Shown here one piece after another: positions 45,913-54,479 of a stretch of DNA of 64,000 nt. How positions within the stretch are numbered: the stretch's first letter is position 1; each line of letters opens with the position of its first letter. The stretch covers positions 2,790,001 through 2,854,000 of the forward strand of contig OZ244812.1 in the NCBI GenBank assembly GCA_965220205.1, given 5' to 3'. The stretch comes from G965220205 sp965220205 (GTDB lineage Bacteria; Chloroflexota; Dehalococcoidia; Lucifugimonadales; Australimonadaceae). Under the pieces are notes generated by a model, which did no database searches, had not been told where the DNA came from, and saw nothing but the letters and a program-made list of their open reading frames with translations. A program made the translations under genes and the position numbers.

Positions 45913-47067
45913 CTAGGTCATCCGCTCGTCGGTCACGCCGGCGATGCCGGTGCAGTAGGGGACGAAGGCCTTCATGTTGCACTGGGCCCCGGACTTGGCG
46001 AGCTCGGCCTCGAAGATTTCGTGGATCTCGTGGTCTTCGTCCTCGTACTCGACCTGGATGCCGCCTTCCTTGATGCTGACGTCGGCGGACTGCCGGCGGT
46101 TGGGGGCGTTGAAGCCTCCGCTGCCCGACCGCAGGGCCATGTACCGGGCCCGCTTGGTGCCGGAGTTGAAGTGCTGGTGGTACGTCCCGTCGTTGGGGAC
46201 GATGACGATGGAGCCGACCCTCCAGTCGCACTTGATCATGTCGGAGCGGTCGTCCTTGGTCCAGAGGAGGGAGAAGCCGGAGTCGCCGCTGAGGAGGACG
46301 AGATGGGCACCGGGGCCGTGGCGGTGGGCCTTCTTGTAGGTGCCGATGGGGAACTCGGAGATGTGGTTGCCCATGTCGTTCTTGCCCATCTGGAGCATGG
46401 CGTTGATGCCGCCGGCGCCGCGCTCCTTCCAGCCGTAGAGGAGCATGTCCGGGGCGTTGGGGATGAAGTTGGTCTCCCAGATGCGCTTGTTGAAGAGCTT
46501 GCCGTTGCCGCTGAAGTACTCTTCGTCCTCGCTGTAGCGCGACTTGAACATGAAGTCGCAGTTGAAGATGAACTCGGGGTCGCGGTAGAGGCGCATCATC
46601 GGCGGGGCGTTGGTCGTGGCGATGTAGCGGACCTTCTCGTTGCCGGAGCCGTTGAAGTGTTGGTACCAGGCGTTGAGCGGCACGGTGAAGAGACTGCCCG
46701 TCTTCCACTCGAAGGTCTGCTTGTTCTTCTCGTCCAACCAGACCGTGGTCGCGCCGCGCCCGGAGACGATGTAGAAGTTGATCTCGTACATGTGGTGCTC
46801 GGGCTCGGACTTGCCGCTGGGGTTGATGTCGACGACGTGGAGGTCGTTGGGCATGTGGGCGTTGTCGATATGGCAGACAGCGCCTTGCCCGCCCTTTCGC
46901 TCCCAGGGGCCGACCTCAATGTCGTGCATGTCGGGGATGTAGAAGGTGGTGTGGACCATCACCTTCTCGTCCTCGAGCCAGTCCTCGTACGCGTCAGGGG
47001 TACGGTAGTCGGTGAGACCCTCGGTCGGGGTCTCGGCGACTTTCATGTCGGTGCCTTGCATAACCAT
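45913..47067 (-). CDS. Bicupin protein (second of tandem pair)
   Basis: Protein of 384 residues, clearly a paralogue of the 44.7-kb gene. Conserved elements: SEPEHHMYEINFYIVSGRGATTVW and HRHGPGAHLVLLSGDSGFSLLW. AGGAG lies 9 bases before the ATG. The adjacency of the paralogues suggests a local duplication, possibly as subunits of one enzyme. No signal peptide. The substrate is unknown but an aromatic or phenolic acid is plausible given the Rieske genes nearby. Confidence 0.8.
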   Translation of the reverse strand: MVMQGTDMKVAETPTEGLTDYRTPDAYEDWLEDEKVMVHTTFYIPDMHDIEVGPWERKGGQGAVCHIDNAHMPNDLHVVDINPSGKSEPEHHMYEINFYIVSGRGATTVWLDEKNKQTFEWKTGSLFTVPLNAWYQHFNGSGNEKVRYIATTNAPPMMRLYRDPEFIFNCDFMFKSRYSEDEEYFSGNGKLFNKRIWETNFIPNAPDMLLYGWKERGAGGINAMLQMGKNDMGNHISEFPIGTYKKAHRHGPGAHLVLLSGDSGFSLLWTKDDRSDMIKCDWRVGSIVIVPNDGTYHQHFNSGTKRARYMALRSGSGGFNAPNRRQSADVSIKEGGIQVEYEDEDHEIHEIFEAELAKSGAQCNMKAFVPYCTGIAGVTDERMT

Positions 47068-47200
47068 GGTTCGCCACTCCTATGGGTGAGGTTTGCCCTG
47101 AAGCCTACTCCAATGGCCCGAAACACACAACGAACAGAGTCCCGCGTGGGAAAGATTGCCTCGGCGAGGGGCGAACAAGCCGCCCACGTCCTGCGGCGCT

Positions 47201-48862
47201 TTACCGCTGCGCGACCTCTTTCGGCTCCGCGGGCTTGAGCACGCCGATGTAGGGCAGGTTCCGGTAACGGCCGCCGTAGTCGAGTCCGTAGCCGATGACG
47301 AACTCGTCCGGGACCTCGAAGCCCACGTATTCCAGCGGGACGTCGGCCATGCGCCGTACGGACTTGTCGAGAAGGCAGCAGACCTTGACGCTCGCGGGCT
47401 TCTTGCTGCGGAGGTGTTCGAGCAGGTAGCGGAGCGTTAGGCCGGTGTCGACGATGTCCTCGACGAGGATGACGGGGCGCCCTTGGACGTCGGCGCCGAC
47501 GTCGCGGAGGACCTCGATGCTCCCCTCGCGCTCCTCGCCGTAGCGGGATATCTCCATGAACTCGATCTGCATGGGCAGGTCGATCTGCCGCATCAGGTCG
47601 GCCATGAACACGACGACGCCGCGCAACACGCCGATGAGGACGGGCTCGCGGCCTTCGTAGTCGGCGGCGATCTGCTTGCCGAGCTCGCGGACGCGCGCTT
47701 GGACCGTCTCCTCACTGAAGAGCACGCGCTCGGCGCCCTCGACGCTGGCGTCCGCCAGGGGCCCGAACCCGTACTTGCCCATGAGGCGCATGAGGTCGCG
47801 GCGGTACAGGAGCTGGATGTTGACCTCTGGGTACATCTCGCGGACGTGGCGCAGCTTCCGGTTCTTCTGCGTCACGAGGTTCTGCTTCATCGTGGTGAGC
47901 TCGAAGTACTGGTCGTACTCGGGCAGGTAGAAGTCCGGCGTGTGCATCTCCACGACCCGGTTGCCGTCCCACCGGAGCGGGAAGGAGCGAGGCTCGTAGA
48001 GGTACTTGATCTGGTAGTAGTCGAGGAGGTTGGCGAACTCGCGCTCGCTGGGGTGCATGAACGAAATCTGCGAGCTGTCCGAAGGGGTCGCGTCAATCTC
48101 GCCGGGGGCGCGGGCGCCACGCCTCGGCTGCCGGGGGCGCTCCCGCGCTCCGCCCCCTCGCACGGCGTCCCTAGCGCCGTCCGTCTTCACCTTGGGCCAA
48201 TCGTCGTCTGGCTCGGCAGCGGGGGGAACGCCGGCAAGCGCTTGCTCGGCGCTGTGCCTGCGCCTGCCAACGCCGCCCCGGTGGCCGCGGCGGCGGGACG
48301 TCTTTGCGGGTGGCGCCGCGGTGTCGGCGGCGGGGGGCTCGACGCCGACGTCGGACGGAGCCGCGTCGACGGGCGGAGCGGCCGCCTTGGGGACTGCGGC
48401 TCGCGGTCGCCGCCGCCGCGCCGGAGCTGTGGGCGCGGACGGAGCGGGCTGACTCTCGGCGGGAGGCGGCGCGTCTGCGGGGACCTTTGCGGCTGACGGT
48501 GCGTCGGACTGCGGTGATGTGCCAGGGGCTGCGGCTCGCGATCGCCGCCGCCGCGCCGGAGCTTTGGGCGCGGATGGAGCGGGCTGACTCTCGGCGGGGG
48601 CCGGTGGGTCTGCGGGGGCCTCGGCCGCTGACGGGGAGTCGGACTGCGATGCGGCGGGGGAACGGCGGCGGCGGGGCCGCGGAGGCGATTCGACCGTCGC
48701 GTCGGTCGGGGTAGTCTCGGCGGCCTCGTTCGCGGTGACGCCTGGCTGAGCGTCCGTCGTGCTGCGCCGTGGGCTTCTGCGGCGCCGGGGCGCCGGCTGC
48801 TGGATTGGTTGGTCCGGCGCTATGGCGCCGGGCCGCTCGCTCTCGTTGGTCTGTTCCGCCAA
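47201..48862 (-). CDS. hpt: Hypoxanthine phosphoribosyltransferase fused to disordered and nuclease-like N-terminal domains
   Basis: Protein of 553 residues from TTG 48862, which has GAGGAG 5 bases upstream; a longer ATG start at 48931 lacks a ribosome site. The last 180 residues are Hpt, with the PRPP loop VILVEDIVDTGLTLRYLL and DYGGRYRNLPYIG. Before that, HPSEREFANLLDYYQIKYLYEP, then TPDFYLPEYDQYFELTTMKQ, resembles a PD-(D/E)xK nuclease core with Thr at the Lys position. The first 260 residues are Pro/Ala/Arg-rich with RRRR clusters and an internal direct repeat (PAESQPAPSAP twice), probably disordered and nucleic-acid binding. Hpt salvages hypoxanthine or guanine. Such a fusion is unusual; normal Hpt has about 180 residues. 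Confidence 0.8.
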   Translation of the reverse strand: MAEQTNESERPGAIAPDQPIQQPAPRRRRSPRRSTTDAQPGVTANEAAETTPTDATVESPPRPRRRRSPAASQSDSPSAAEAPADPPAPAESQPAPSAPKAPARRRRSRAAAPGTSPQSDAPSAAKVPADAPPPAESQPAPSAPTAPARRRRPRAAVPKAAAPPVDAAPSDVGVEPPAADTAAPPAKTSRRRGHRGGVGRRRHSAEQALAGVPPAAEPDDDWPKVKTDGARDAVRGGGARERPRQPRRGARAPGEIDATPSDSSQISFMHPSEREFANLLDYYQIKYLYEPRSFPLRWDGNRVVEMHTPDFYLPEYDQYFELTTMKQNLVTQKNRKLRHVREMYPEVNIQLLYRRDLMRLMGKYGFGPLADASVEGAERVLFSEETVQARVRELGKQIAADYEGREPVLIGVLRGVVVFMADLMRQIDLPMQIEFMEISRYGEEREGSIEVLRDVGADVQGRPVILVEDIVDTGLTLRYLLEHLRSKKPASVKVCCLLDKSVRRMADVPLEYVGFEVPDEFVIGYGLDYGGRYRNLPYIGVLKPAEPKEVAQR

Positions 48863-48963
48863 ATCGACTCCTCGCAGGTTGCGGAGGGGCGAGCCATTCG
48901 GGGAAGGCAGCTCGCCTCGCGTCGGCTCCATTCTAACGGGTCGCTATCGAACGGTCGTCGGCC

Positions 48964-51900
48964 TCACGTCGCTGATTTCACCGTGCCGCGGACGTAGTCC
49001 ACCGTCGGCGCGACGCAGTACTCGCCGCGGCCGAATACGAGCGACTCGAGCGCGGCCTTGGCCGTATCGAGCGACGTGTAGCACGGGATGCGGCGCTCGG
49101 TGGCGGCGCGCCGGATCTCGAACCCATCGCGCCGGGCCGCCGCCACTTCTTCCACGGTGTTGATGACGGCGTCCATTTCGCCGCTGGCCACGACGGAGTA
49201 GGCGTTCGGCTCGGGCCCGCCCGCCTTGTGGACGACGGTCGCATTGAGGCCGAGGCCGGCCATGAGCGCGGCGGTGCCTGAGGTGGCGTAAAGGCGGTAG
49301 TCCAGCTGGGCCAGCAGCTTGAGCCAGGGAGCGGCCTCGGCCTTGTCCCGGTCGGCGATCGTAACGAGCAGCGATCCGGACGTGGGCAGCATGAGGTTGG
49401 CCGCCATCAGGGCCTTGGCGACGGCGGGGCGCAGCTGCAGGTCGATCCCCATGACTTCGCCCGTGGACTTCATTTCGGGCCCGAGGTACGTGTCAACGCC
49501 GGCCAGCTTGGACATGGAGAACACGGGCGCTTTCACGCTCACCATCGGGGGCGCCGGGGCGAGACCGGGCGCGTAGCCCTGATCGCTGAGCGAACTGCCG
49601 AGCATGACGCCCGTAGCGAGTTTCACCAGCGGGATGCCGGTGACTTTCGATATGAAGGGCACCGTGCGGCTGGACCGCGGATTGACCTCGATGACATAGA
49701 TCGAGCTGAGACCTTGGTCGGCGGGCACCATGAGGCCATAGGGGCGGCTCCGGTTGATGATGACGTATTGGACGTTCATCAGGCCGCGCACGCCCAGGGC
49801 GAGCCCGATCCGCGTGGTGTAGTCGACGATAGTGTCGGACTCGTGGGCGGTGAGGTGGACGGCGGGAAACACGGCCATGGAGTCGCCCGAATGGACCCCG
49901 GCGCGCTCGATGTGCTCCATGATCCCCGGGATCAGCACGTCGCTCCCGTCGACGACGGCGTCCACCTCGACCTCGCGCCCCTCGAAGTAGGTGTCGACCA
50001 GGATGGGGCGTCCCGGGGCCGCTTCGACGGCGCGGGTAAGGTAGCGGACGAACTCGGTCGCGTTGTCGACGATCTCCATGGCGCGTCCGCCTAGGACGTA
50101 GCTCGGCCGCACGACGAGGGGGAACCCCAGGCTGCGTACGGCCTCCAAGCCCTCTTCGATGGTCGTGACGGTCGCGCCGGGCGGCTGGGGAATGTTCAGC
50201 CGGGCCATCACCTCCCCGAAACGCTCGCGGTCGGAGGCGAGGTCAATGGCCTCGGCGGATGTGCCGAGGATGGGCATGCCGACTCGGTCGAGCGACTGAC
50301 TGAGGTTGATGGCGGTCTGCCCGCCGAACTGCACGACGGCAGGCGGGTACTCCCCGGCAACGAGTTCGGCGCCGGCCGGGGACGAGCGCTCGTTATCGAG
50401 GATGTCGAGGATGGATTCGTCGTCGAGGGGCTCGAAGTAGAGGCGGTCGCTGGCGTCGAAGTCGGTGGAGACGGTCTCGGGGTTGGAGTTGACCATGATG
50501 CTGCGGACGCCGGCGCCGTTCAGCGCCCAGGCGGCGTGCACCGAGCAGTAGTCGAATTCGATGCCCTGGCCGATGCGAATCGGGCCGCTTCCGACGACGA
50601 GCGCTCGCCGGCCGGCGAGCGGCGTGGCCTCGTTCTCCTCGTCGTAGCAGCTGTAGAAGTAGGGAGTGACCGCCTCGAACTCGGCTGCGCAGGTGTCCAC
50701 CATCTTGTATACGGGACGGAGGCCATCCCTCAGCCGCAGATGGCGCACCGCGTCGGGCGTCTGCGAGATGAGCGTTCCGATGGCCGCATCGGGCATGCCG
50801 ATGCGCTTGGCGTCCCGCAGCAGGTCGCCGGTGGTTGGCTCCGAGGCGAGACGGCGCTCCATCTCGACGATGCGAGCTAGCGCGTCGATGAACCAGGGGT
50901 CGATAAACGTGATGCGCGCCAGCGTGAGCACATCGGCGCCCCGCCGCAGGGCAGCGGCGATTGCCCATAGACGCAGGTCGGTCGGCGCGAGGGGCAGGCC
51001 ATCGACGTCGCGGCCCGCCCACTCGGGGTCCTCCCACAGGAGCGAGCGGCCGCTGGTCTCGAGGGACCGGACGGCCTTCTGCAGCGCGGCCTCGAAGCTT
51101 CGGTCGATGGCCATGACCTCGCCCGTCGCCTTCATCTGCGTCCCGATGGTGCGGTCGCCGGCGCCGAATTTATCGAAGGGCCAGCGGGGTATCTTCACGA
51201 CGCAGTAGTCGAGGGCGGGCTCGAACGCGGCCTTGGTCTGCTGGGTGACCTCGTTCGGTATCTCGTCGAGGCGTCTGCCCACGGCGATCTTGGCGGCGAC
51301 CCTCGCGATGGGGTAGCCGGTCGCCTTGGAGGCGAGAGCGGACGAGCGGCTGACGCGCGGGTTGACCTCGATCACGACGTATCGCATCGGTTCGGGCGCG
51401 CCGTCCGGCAGGACGTCGCCGACGACGGGGTTGGGGGAGAGAGCGAATTGGATATTGCAGCCGCCCTCAATGCCGAGCGCCCGGATGATCCGCGTGCTGG
51501 CGGAGCGGAGCATCTGGTATTCCTTGTCGGACAGGGTCTGGCTGGGGGCCACGACGATGGAGTCGCCGGTGTGGACGCCCATCGCGTCGAGGTTCTCCAT
51601 GTTGCATATAGTGATGCACGTGTCGGCTGAGTCGCGCATCATTTCGTACTCGATCTCACGCCACCCGCGGACCGACCGCTCGACTAGGACCTGGCGGATG
51701 GGACTGGCCGCGAGTCCGCTCGCCGAGACCTGGCGGAGCTCGTCTAGCGTGGTCGCAAAGCCGCCGCCGGTGCCGCCGAGGGTGTACGCGGGGCGCACCA
51801 CCAGCGGTAGGCCCAGCGAGCGCCCAACGGCGATAGCCTCGTCGAGCGAGCTCACTATCGCACTCTCCGCGACCGGCTCTCCGAGGTCGCGGAGGAGGGA

Positions 51901-52302
51901 GCGGAACAGCTCACGGTCTTCGGCCGTCTTGATCGTCTGGATGGACGTGCCCAAGAGGCGCACGTCGTAGCGGCCGAGCACGCCGGCGTCGTGCAACTCG
52001 ACCGCGAGGTTCAGGCCCGTCTGTCCGCCGAGGGTCGGGAGCAGGCCATCGGGACGCTCTTTGGCGATGATCCGCGTCAGCACCTCGACCGTGAGGGGCT
52101 CGATGTAGACGGCGTCGGCGATCTCCTCGTCGGTCATAATCGTGGCCGGGTTGGAGTTGACGAGGACGACGCTCACGCCCTCCTCGCGCAGCGCCTTGCA
52201 CGCCTGCGTGCCCGCGTAGTCGAACTCGGCCGCTTGGCCGATGACGATGGGCCCGCTGCCGATAACGAGGACTTTGCTGGGCGCCGCGCTTGCTTGTGTC
52301 AT
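48964..52302 (-). CDS. carB: Carbamoyl-phosphate synthase large subunit
   Basis: Protein of 1112 residues with the duplicated ATP-grasp organisation: VLVIGSGPIVIGQAAEFDYAG at the N-terminus and LVVGSGPIRIGQGIEFDYCS midway, then the allosteric/MGS-like domain at the end. It makes carbamoyl phosphate for pyrimidines and arginine with CarA. I took the ATG at 52302; the longer frame reaches into the toxin gene. The length is usual. Confidence 0.95.
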   Translation of the reverse strand: MTQASAAPSKVLVIGSGPIVIGQAAEFDYAGTQACKALREEGVSVVLVNSNPATIMTDEEIADAVYIEPLTVEVLTRIIAKERPDGLLPTLGGQTGLNLAVELHDAGVLGRYDVRLLGTSIQTIKTAEDRELFRSLLRDLGEPVAESAIVSSLDEAIAVGRSLGLPLVVRPAYTLGGTGGGFATTLDELRQVSASGLAASPIRQVLVERSVRGWREIEYEMMRDSADTCITICNMENLDAMGVHTGDSIVVAPSQTLSDKEYQMLRSASTRIIRALGIEGGCNIQFALSPNPVVGDVLPDGAPEPMRYVVIEVNPRVSRSSALASKATGYPIARVAAKIAVGRRLDEIPNEVTQQTKAAFEPALDYCVVKIPRWPFDKFGAGDRTIGTQMKATGEVMAIDRSFEAALQKAVRSLETSGRSLLWEDPEWAGRDVDGLPLAPTDLRLWAIAAALRRGADVLTLARITFIDPWFIDALARIVEMERRLASEPTTGDLLRDAKRIGMPDAAIGTLISQTPDAVRHLRLRDGLRPVYKMVDTCAAEFEAVTPYFYSCYDEENEATPLAGRRALVVGSGPIRIGQGIEFDYCSVHAAWALNGAGVRSIMVNSNPETVSTDFDASDRLYFEPLDDESILDILDNERSSPAGAELVAGEYPPAVVQFGGQTAINLSQSLDRVGMPILGTSAEAIDLASDRERFGEVMARLNIPQPPGATVTTIEEGLEAVRSLGFPLVVRPSYVLGGRAMEIVDNATEFVRYLTRAVEAAPGRPILVDTYFEGREVEVDAVVDGSDVLIPGIMEHIERAGVHSGDSMAVFPAVHLTAHESDTIVDYTTRIGLALGVRGLMNVQYVIINRSRPYGLMVPADQGLSSIYVIEVNPRSSRTVPFISKVTGIPLVKLATGVMLGSSLSDQGYAPGLAPAPPMVSVKAPVFSMSKLAGVDTYLGPEMKSTGEVMGIDLQLRPAVAKALMAANLMLPTSGSLLVTIADRDKAEAAPWLKLLAQLDYRLYATSGTAALMAGLGLNATVVHKAGGPEPNAYSVVASGEMDAVINTVEEVAAARRDGFEIRRAATERRIPCYTSLDTAKAALESLVFGRGEYCVAPTVDYVRGTVKSAT

Positions 52303-52330
52303 GGGCTGGTAGGCCCCTTGGTCGAGAGTG

Positions 52331-52720
52331 TCATGCTGCAGCGGGCTGGTGGAAGCGTAGTTCGGGTATCCGCTGGAAATCAGAGTCGAGCGTGTAGACG
52401 TAGTGACTGCCCTCAATGGCAAGCGCCGCAATCAGCGCGTCCACTATCCCGATAGTGATTCCCAATCGCTTCAACTCGTAGGATATCTCGCCGCATCGCA
52501 CCCATGTATCCCCGGTGATCTCCGCTTGGGGAAGCGGACGCATGGTTTGAGCCAGAAAATCGAACTCCCGTGCCGAATGGGCGCCCCGGAGCAGTTCGGC
52601 AAGAACTATTCCGGCAACGATTATCTCCCCCCGTTCGAGCAGGCGTCGAAGTTCCGCCTGCTCCGGCGAATCGTTGACTCGAAAGTACGGTATCCACACC
52701 GAGGTGTCCGCGATAACCAT
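52331..52720 (-). CDS. PIN-domain ribonuclease toxin (VapC-type)
   Basis: Protein of 129 residues with the PIN acidic cluster: Asp in MVIADTSVW, Glu in VLAELLRGA, Asp in GIVDALIAALA, and Asp in YTLDSDFQRI. VapC toxins cut RNA, often tRNA, and are blocked by the antitoxin encoded upstream. It lies 8 bases after the antitoxin and 28 bases before carB, inside the pyrimidine operon. Confidence 0.9.
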   Translation of the reverse strand: MVIADTSVWIPYFRVNDSPEQAELRRLLERGEIIVAGIVLAELLRGAHSAREFDFLAQTMRPLPQAEITGDTWVRCGEISYELKRLGITIGIVDALIAALAIEGSHYVYTLDSDFQRIPELRFHQPAAA

Positions 52721-52728
52721 GACGCTCT

Positions 52729-52992
52729 TTACCCGGCGCTCACAGAGCGCTGCTCGGAGGGAGCCATCCGCATCCGGTCGAGCTTCTCTTCTCTCAGGGC
52801 GTCGAGGCGTCTTTCTTCCTCCTTGTCATAGTCGATGTCGATTGTGCCTGCGAGTTCGGCCAGCCTTTTGACGGCCCACCCCCGGAGGTACAGCCGCAAG
52901 GCTTCCTCCACCGCTTTGCTCTTGCCCTTCACCCCCACCGCCTTGACCACGTCGTCCAGGAGTCTCTCGTCTATATCGAGCGTCGTACGCAT
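52729..52992 (-). CDS. VapB-family antitoxin
   Basis: Protein of 87 residues. An N-terminal ribbon-helix-helix-like region (MRTTLDIDERLLDDVVKAVGVKGKSKAVEEAL) would bind DNA for autoregulation, and the acidic/basic C-terminus (DYDKEEERRLDALREEKLDRMR) would wrap the toxin. It is paired with the PIN toxin 8 bases downstream. Confidence 0.9.
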   Translation of the reverse strand: MRTTLDIDERLLDDVVKAVGVKGKSKAVEEALRLYLRGWAVKRLAELAGTIDIDYDKEEERRLDALREEKLDRMRMAPSEQRSVSAG

Positions 52993-53033
52993 CTCATCGC
53001 CTCGCCAACATCATGCTCGCGCACCGAGGCTCT

Positions 53034-53297
53034 TCACCCGGCGCGCACAGAGTGCTGTTCTGAGGGAGTCATCCTCATTTGGTCGAGCCACTCTTCCCTC
53101 TGGGCATCGGCGCGCCTGAACTCTTCCCTATAGTCGATGAGGTCAAGCTTGCCGGCAGACTCAATCAGCTGCTTGGTGGCCCACCCCCTGAGGTACAGCC
53201 GCAAGGCTTCCTCCACCGCTTTGCTCTTGCCCTTCACCCCCACCGCCTTGACCACGTCGTTCAGAAGCCTCTCGTCTATGTCGAGCGTCGTACGCAT
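53034..53297 (-). CDS. Second VapB-family antitoxin, no partner toxin of its own
   Basis: Protein of 87 residues that matches the neighbouring antitoxin over the first 38 residues with almost no change, while its C-terminal toxin-binding part has diverged (IESAGKLDLIDYREEFRRADAQREEW). The DNA of the first halves is near-identical (52881-52993 against 53186-53298), indicating a recent tandem duplication of about 305 bp spacing. No toxin follows it; only 41 bases separate the two antitoxins. Confidence 0.85.
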   Translation of the reverse strand: MRTTLDIDERLLNDVVKAVGVKGKSKAVEEALRLYLRGWATKQLIESAGKLDLIDYREEFRRADAQREEWLDQMRMTPSEQHSVRAG

Positions 53298-53396
53298 CTC
53301 ATCGCCTCGCCCGCATCATTCTCACGCGTCACTCGCCGAGCATCGTTCGCATCTTCTTGCCGCATCGCTATGACGCATCATTATGCTACACCATAG

Positions 53397-54479
53397 CTAA
53401 GCATCACACACCATCTCAACGAAACGGTCGAAGATGTACTCGTTGTCGCGCGGTCCCGGCGACGCCTCGGAGTGGTACTGGATGGCGAGGACGGGCAGGT
53501 CGCGGTGACGCAGGCCCTCGATGGTCCCGTCGTTGAGGTTGCGGTGGGTCACGATGACGCCGCTGGGCAGGCCATCGTCGGATACGGCGTAGCCATGGTT
53601 CTGGGCCGTGATGCAGACGCGGCCTGTTTCGAGGTCCTGGACGGGATGATTGCCGCCGCGGTGCCCGAACTTCAGCTTGTAGGTCTCGCCGCCGAGGGCC
53701 CTTGCGATGATCTGGTGTCCGAGGCATATGCCGAGGGTCGGCACGCGCTCGACGACGCGCTGCGCGGCTGCGACCGTCAGCGCGTTGTGCACGGGGTCGC
53801 CCGGCCCAGGCGAGAAGACGACGCCGTCGGGCTTGAGGGCCAGGATGTCGTCGGCCGAGGCCGTCGCGGGCAGCACGCTCACCCGGCAGCTCCGGTCTGT
53901 GAGCAGTCGAAGGATGTTGTACTTCACGCCGCAGTCGACGACCGCCACGTGTTTGGCGCCGTCGCCGCTCCACTGGTAGCCCTCGGCGACCGTGACGCGC
54001 TCGACGAAGTTGACCGTGTCGTAGGCGGGGCGAGAAGTGAGCTCTCGCAAGGCGTCCCGCGGCTCGCCGGCGGTGACGGCGCCCATCATGACGCCTTGCG
54101 AGCGGATCCGGCGGGTGATGGCGCGCGTGTCGACGCCGGCGAGGCCCGCGATGCCGTTCGCGGCGAGGTAGTCGTGCAGCGTGCGGAGCGAGTCGTAGTG
54201 GCTCGGCGTGAGCGAGCGCTCGCGGACGACGAACCCGGCGACCTGCACCTGGCGCGACTCGATGTCCTGGTCGTTGATCCCGTAGTTGCCCTGGAGCGGG
54301 TACGTCGGCATCACGATCTGGCCGGCGTACGACGGGTCGGTGAGCATCTCCTGGTAGCCGGACATCGATGTGTTGAACACGATCTCGCCGAACGCCGTCT
54401 GCCCTTCGACGAGCGCGCCGAAGGGTTGGCCCGTGAACACCGAGCCGTCGCTGAGCACGAGGTGGGCGCGAGTCGTCAC
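53397..54479 (-). CDS. carA: Carbamoyl-phosphate synthase small subunit
   Basis: Protein of 360 residues. It includes the N-terminal CarA domain (LVLSDGSVFTGQPFG, FNTSMSGYQEMLTDPSYAGQIV) and the class I glutamine amidotransferase domain with the catalytic Cys in LGICLGHQIIARALGG and His/Glu in YHSEASPGP. It hydrolyses glutamine and feeds ammonia to CarB. The GTG at 54479 overlaps the pyrC stop (GTGA), suggesting coupling. Confidence 0.95.
   Translation of the reverse strand: MTTRAHLVLSDGSVFTGQPFGALVEGQTAFGEIVFNTSMSGYQEMLTDPSYAGQIVMPTYPLQGNYGINDQDIESRQVQVAGFVVRERSLTPSHYDSLRTLHDYLAANGIAGLAGVDTRAITRRIRSQGVMMGAVTAGEPRDALRELTSRPAYDTVNFVERVTVAEGYQWSGDGAKHVAVVDCGVKYNILRLLTDRSCRVSVLPATASADDILALKPDGVVFSPGPGDPVHNALTVAAAQRVVERVPTLGICLGHQIIARALGGETYKLKFGHRGGNHPVQDLETGRVCITAQNHGYAVSDDGLPSGVIVTHRNLNDGTIEGLRHRDLPVLAIQYHSEASPGPRDNEYIFDRFVEMVCDA

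Noticed and set aside
47201..47850. Hpt as an ordinary-length gene starting near the nuclease-like segment
   Set aside because: No start with a ribosome site is apparent before the phosphoribosyltransferase part, and the frame stays open without a break to the TTG at 48862.
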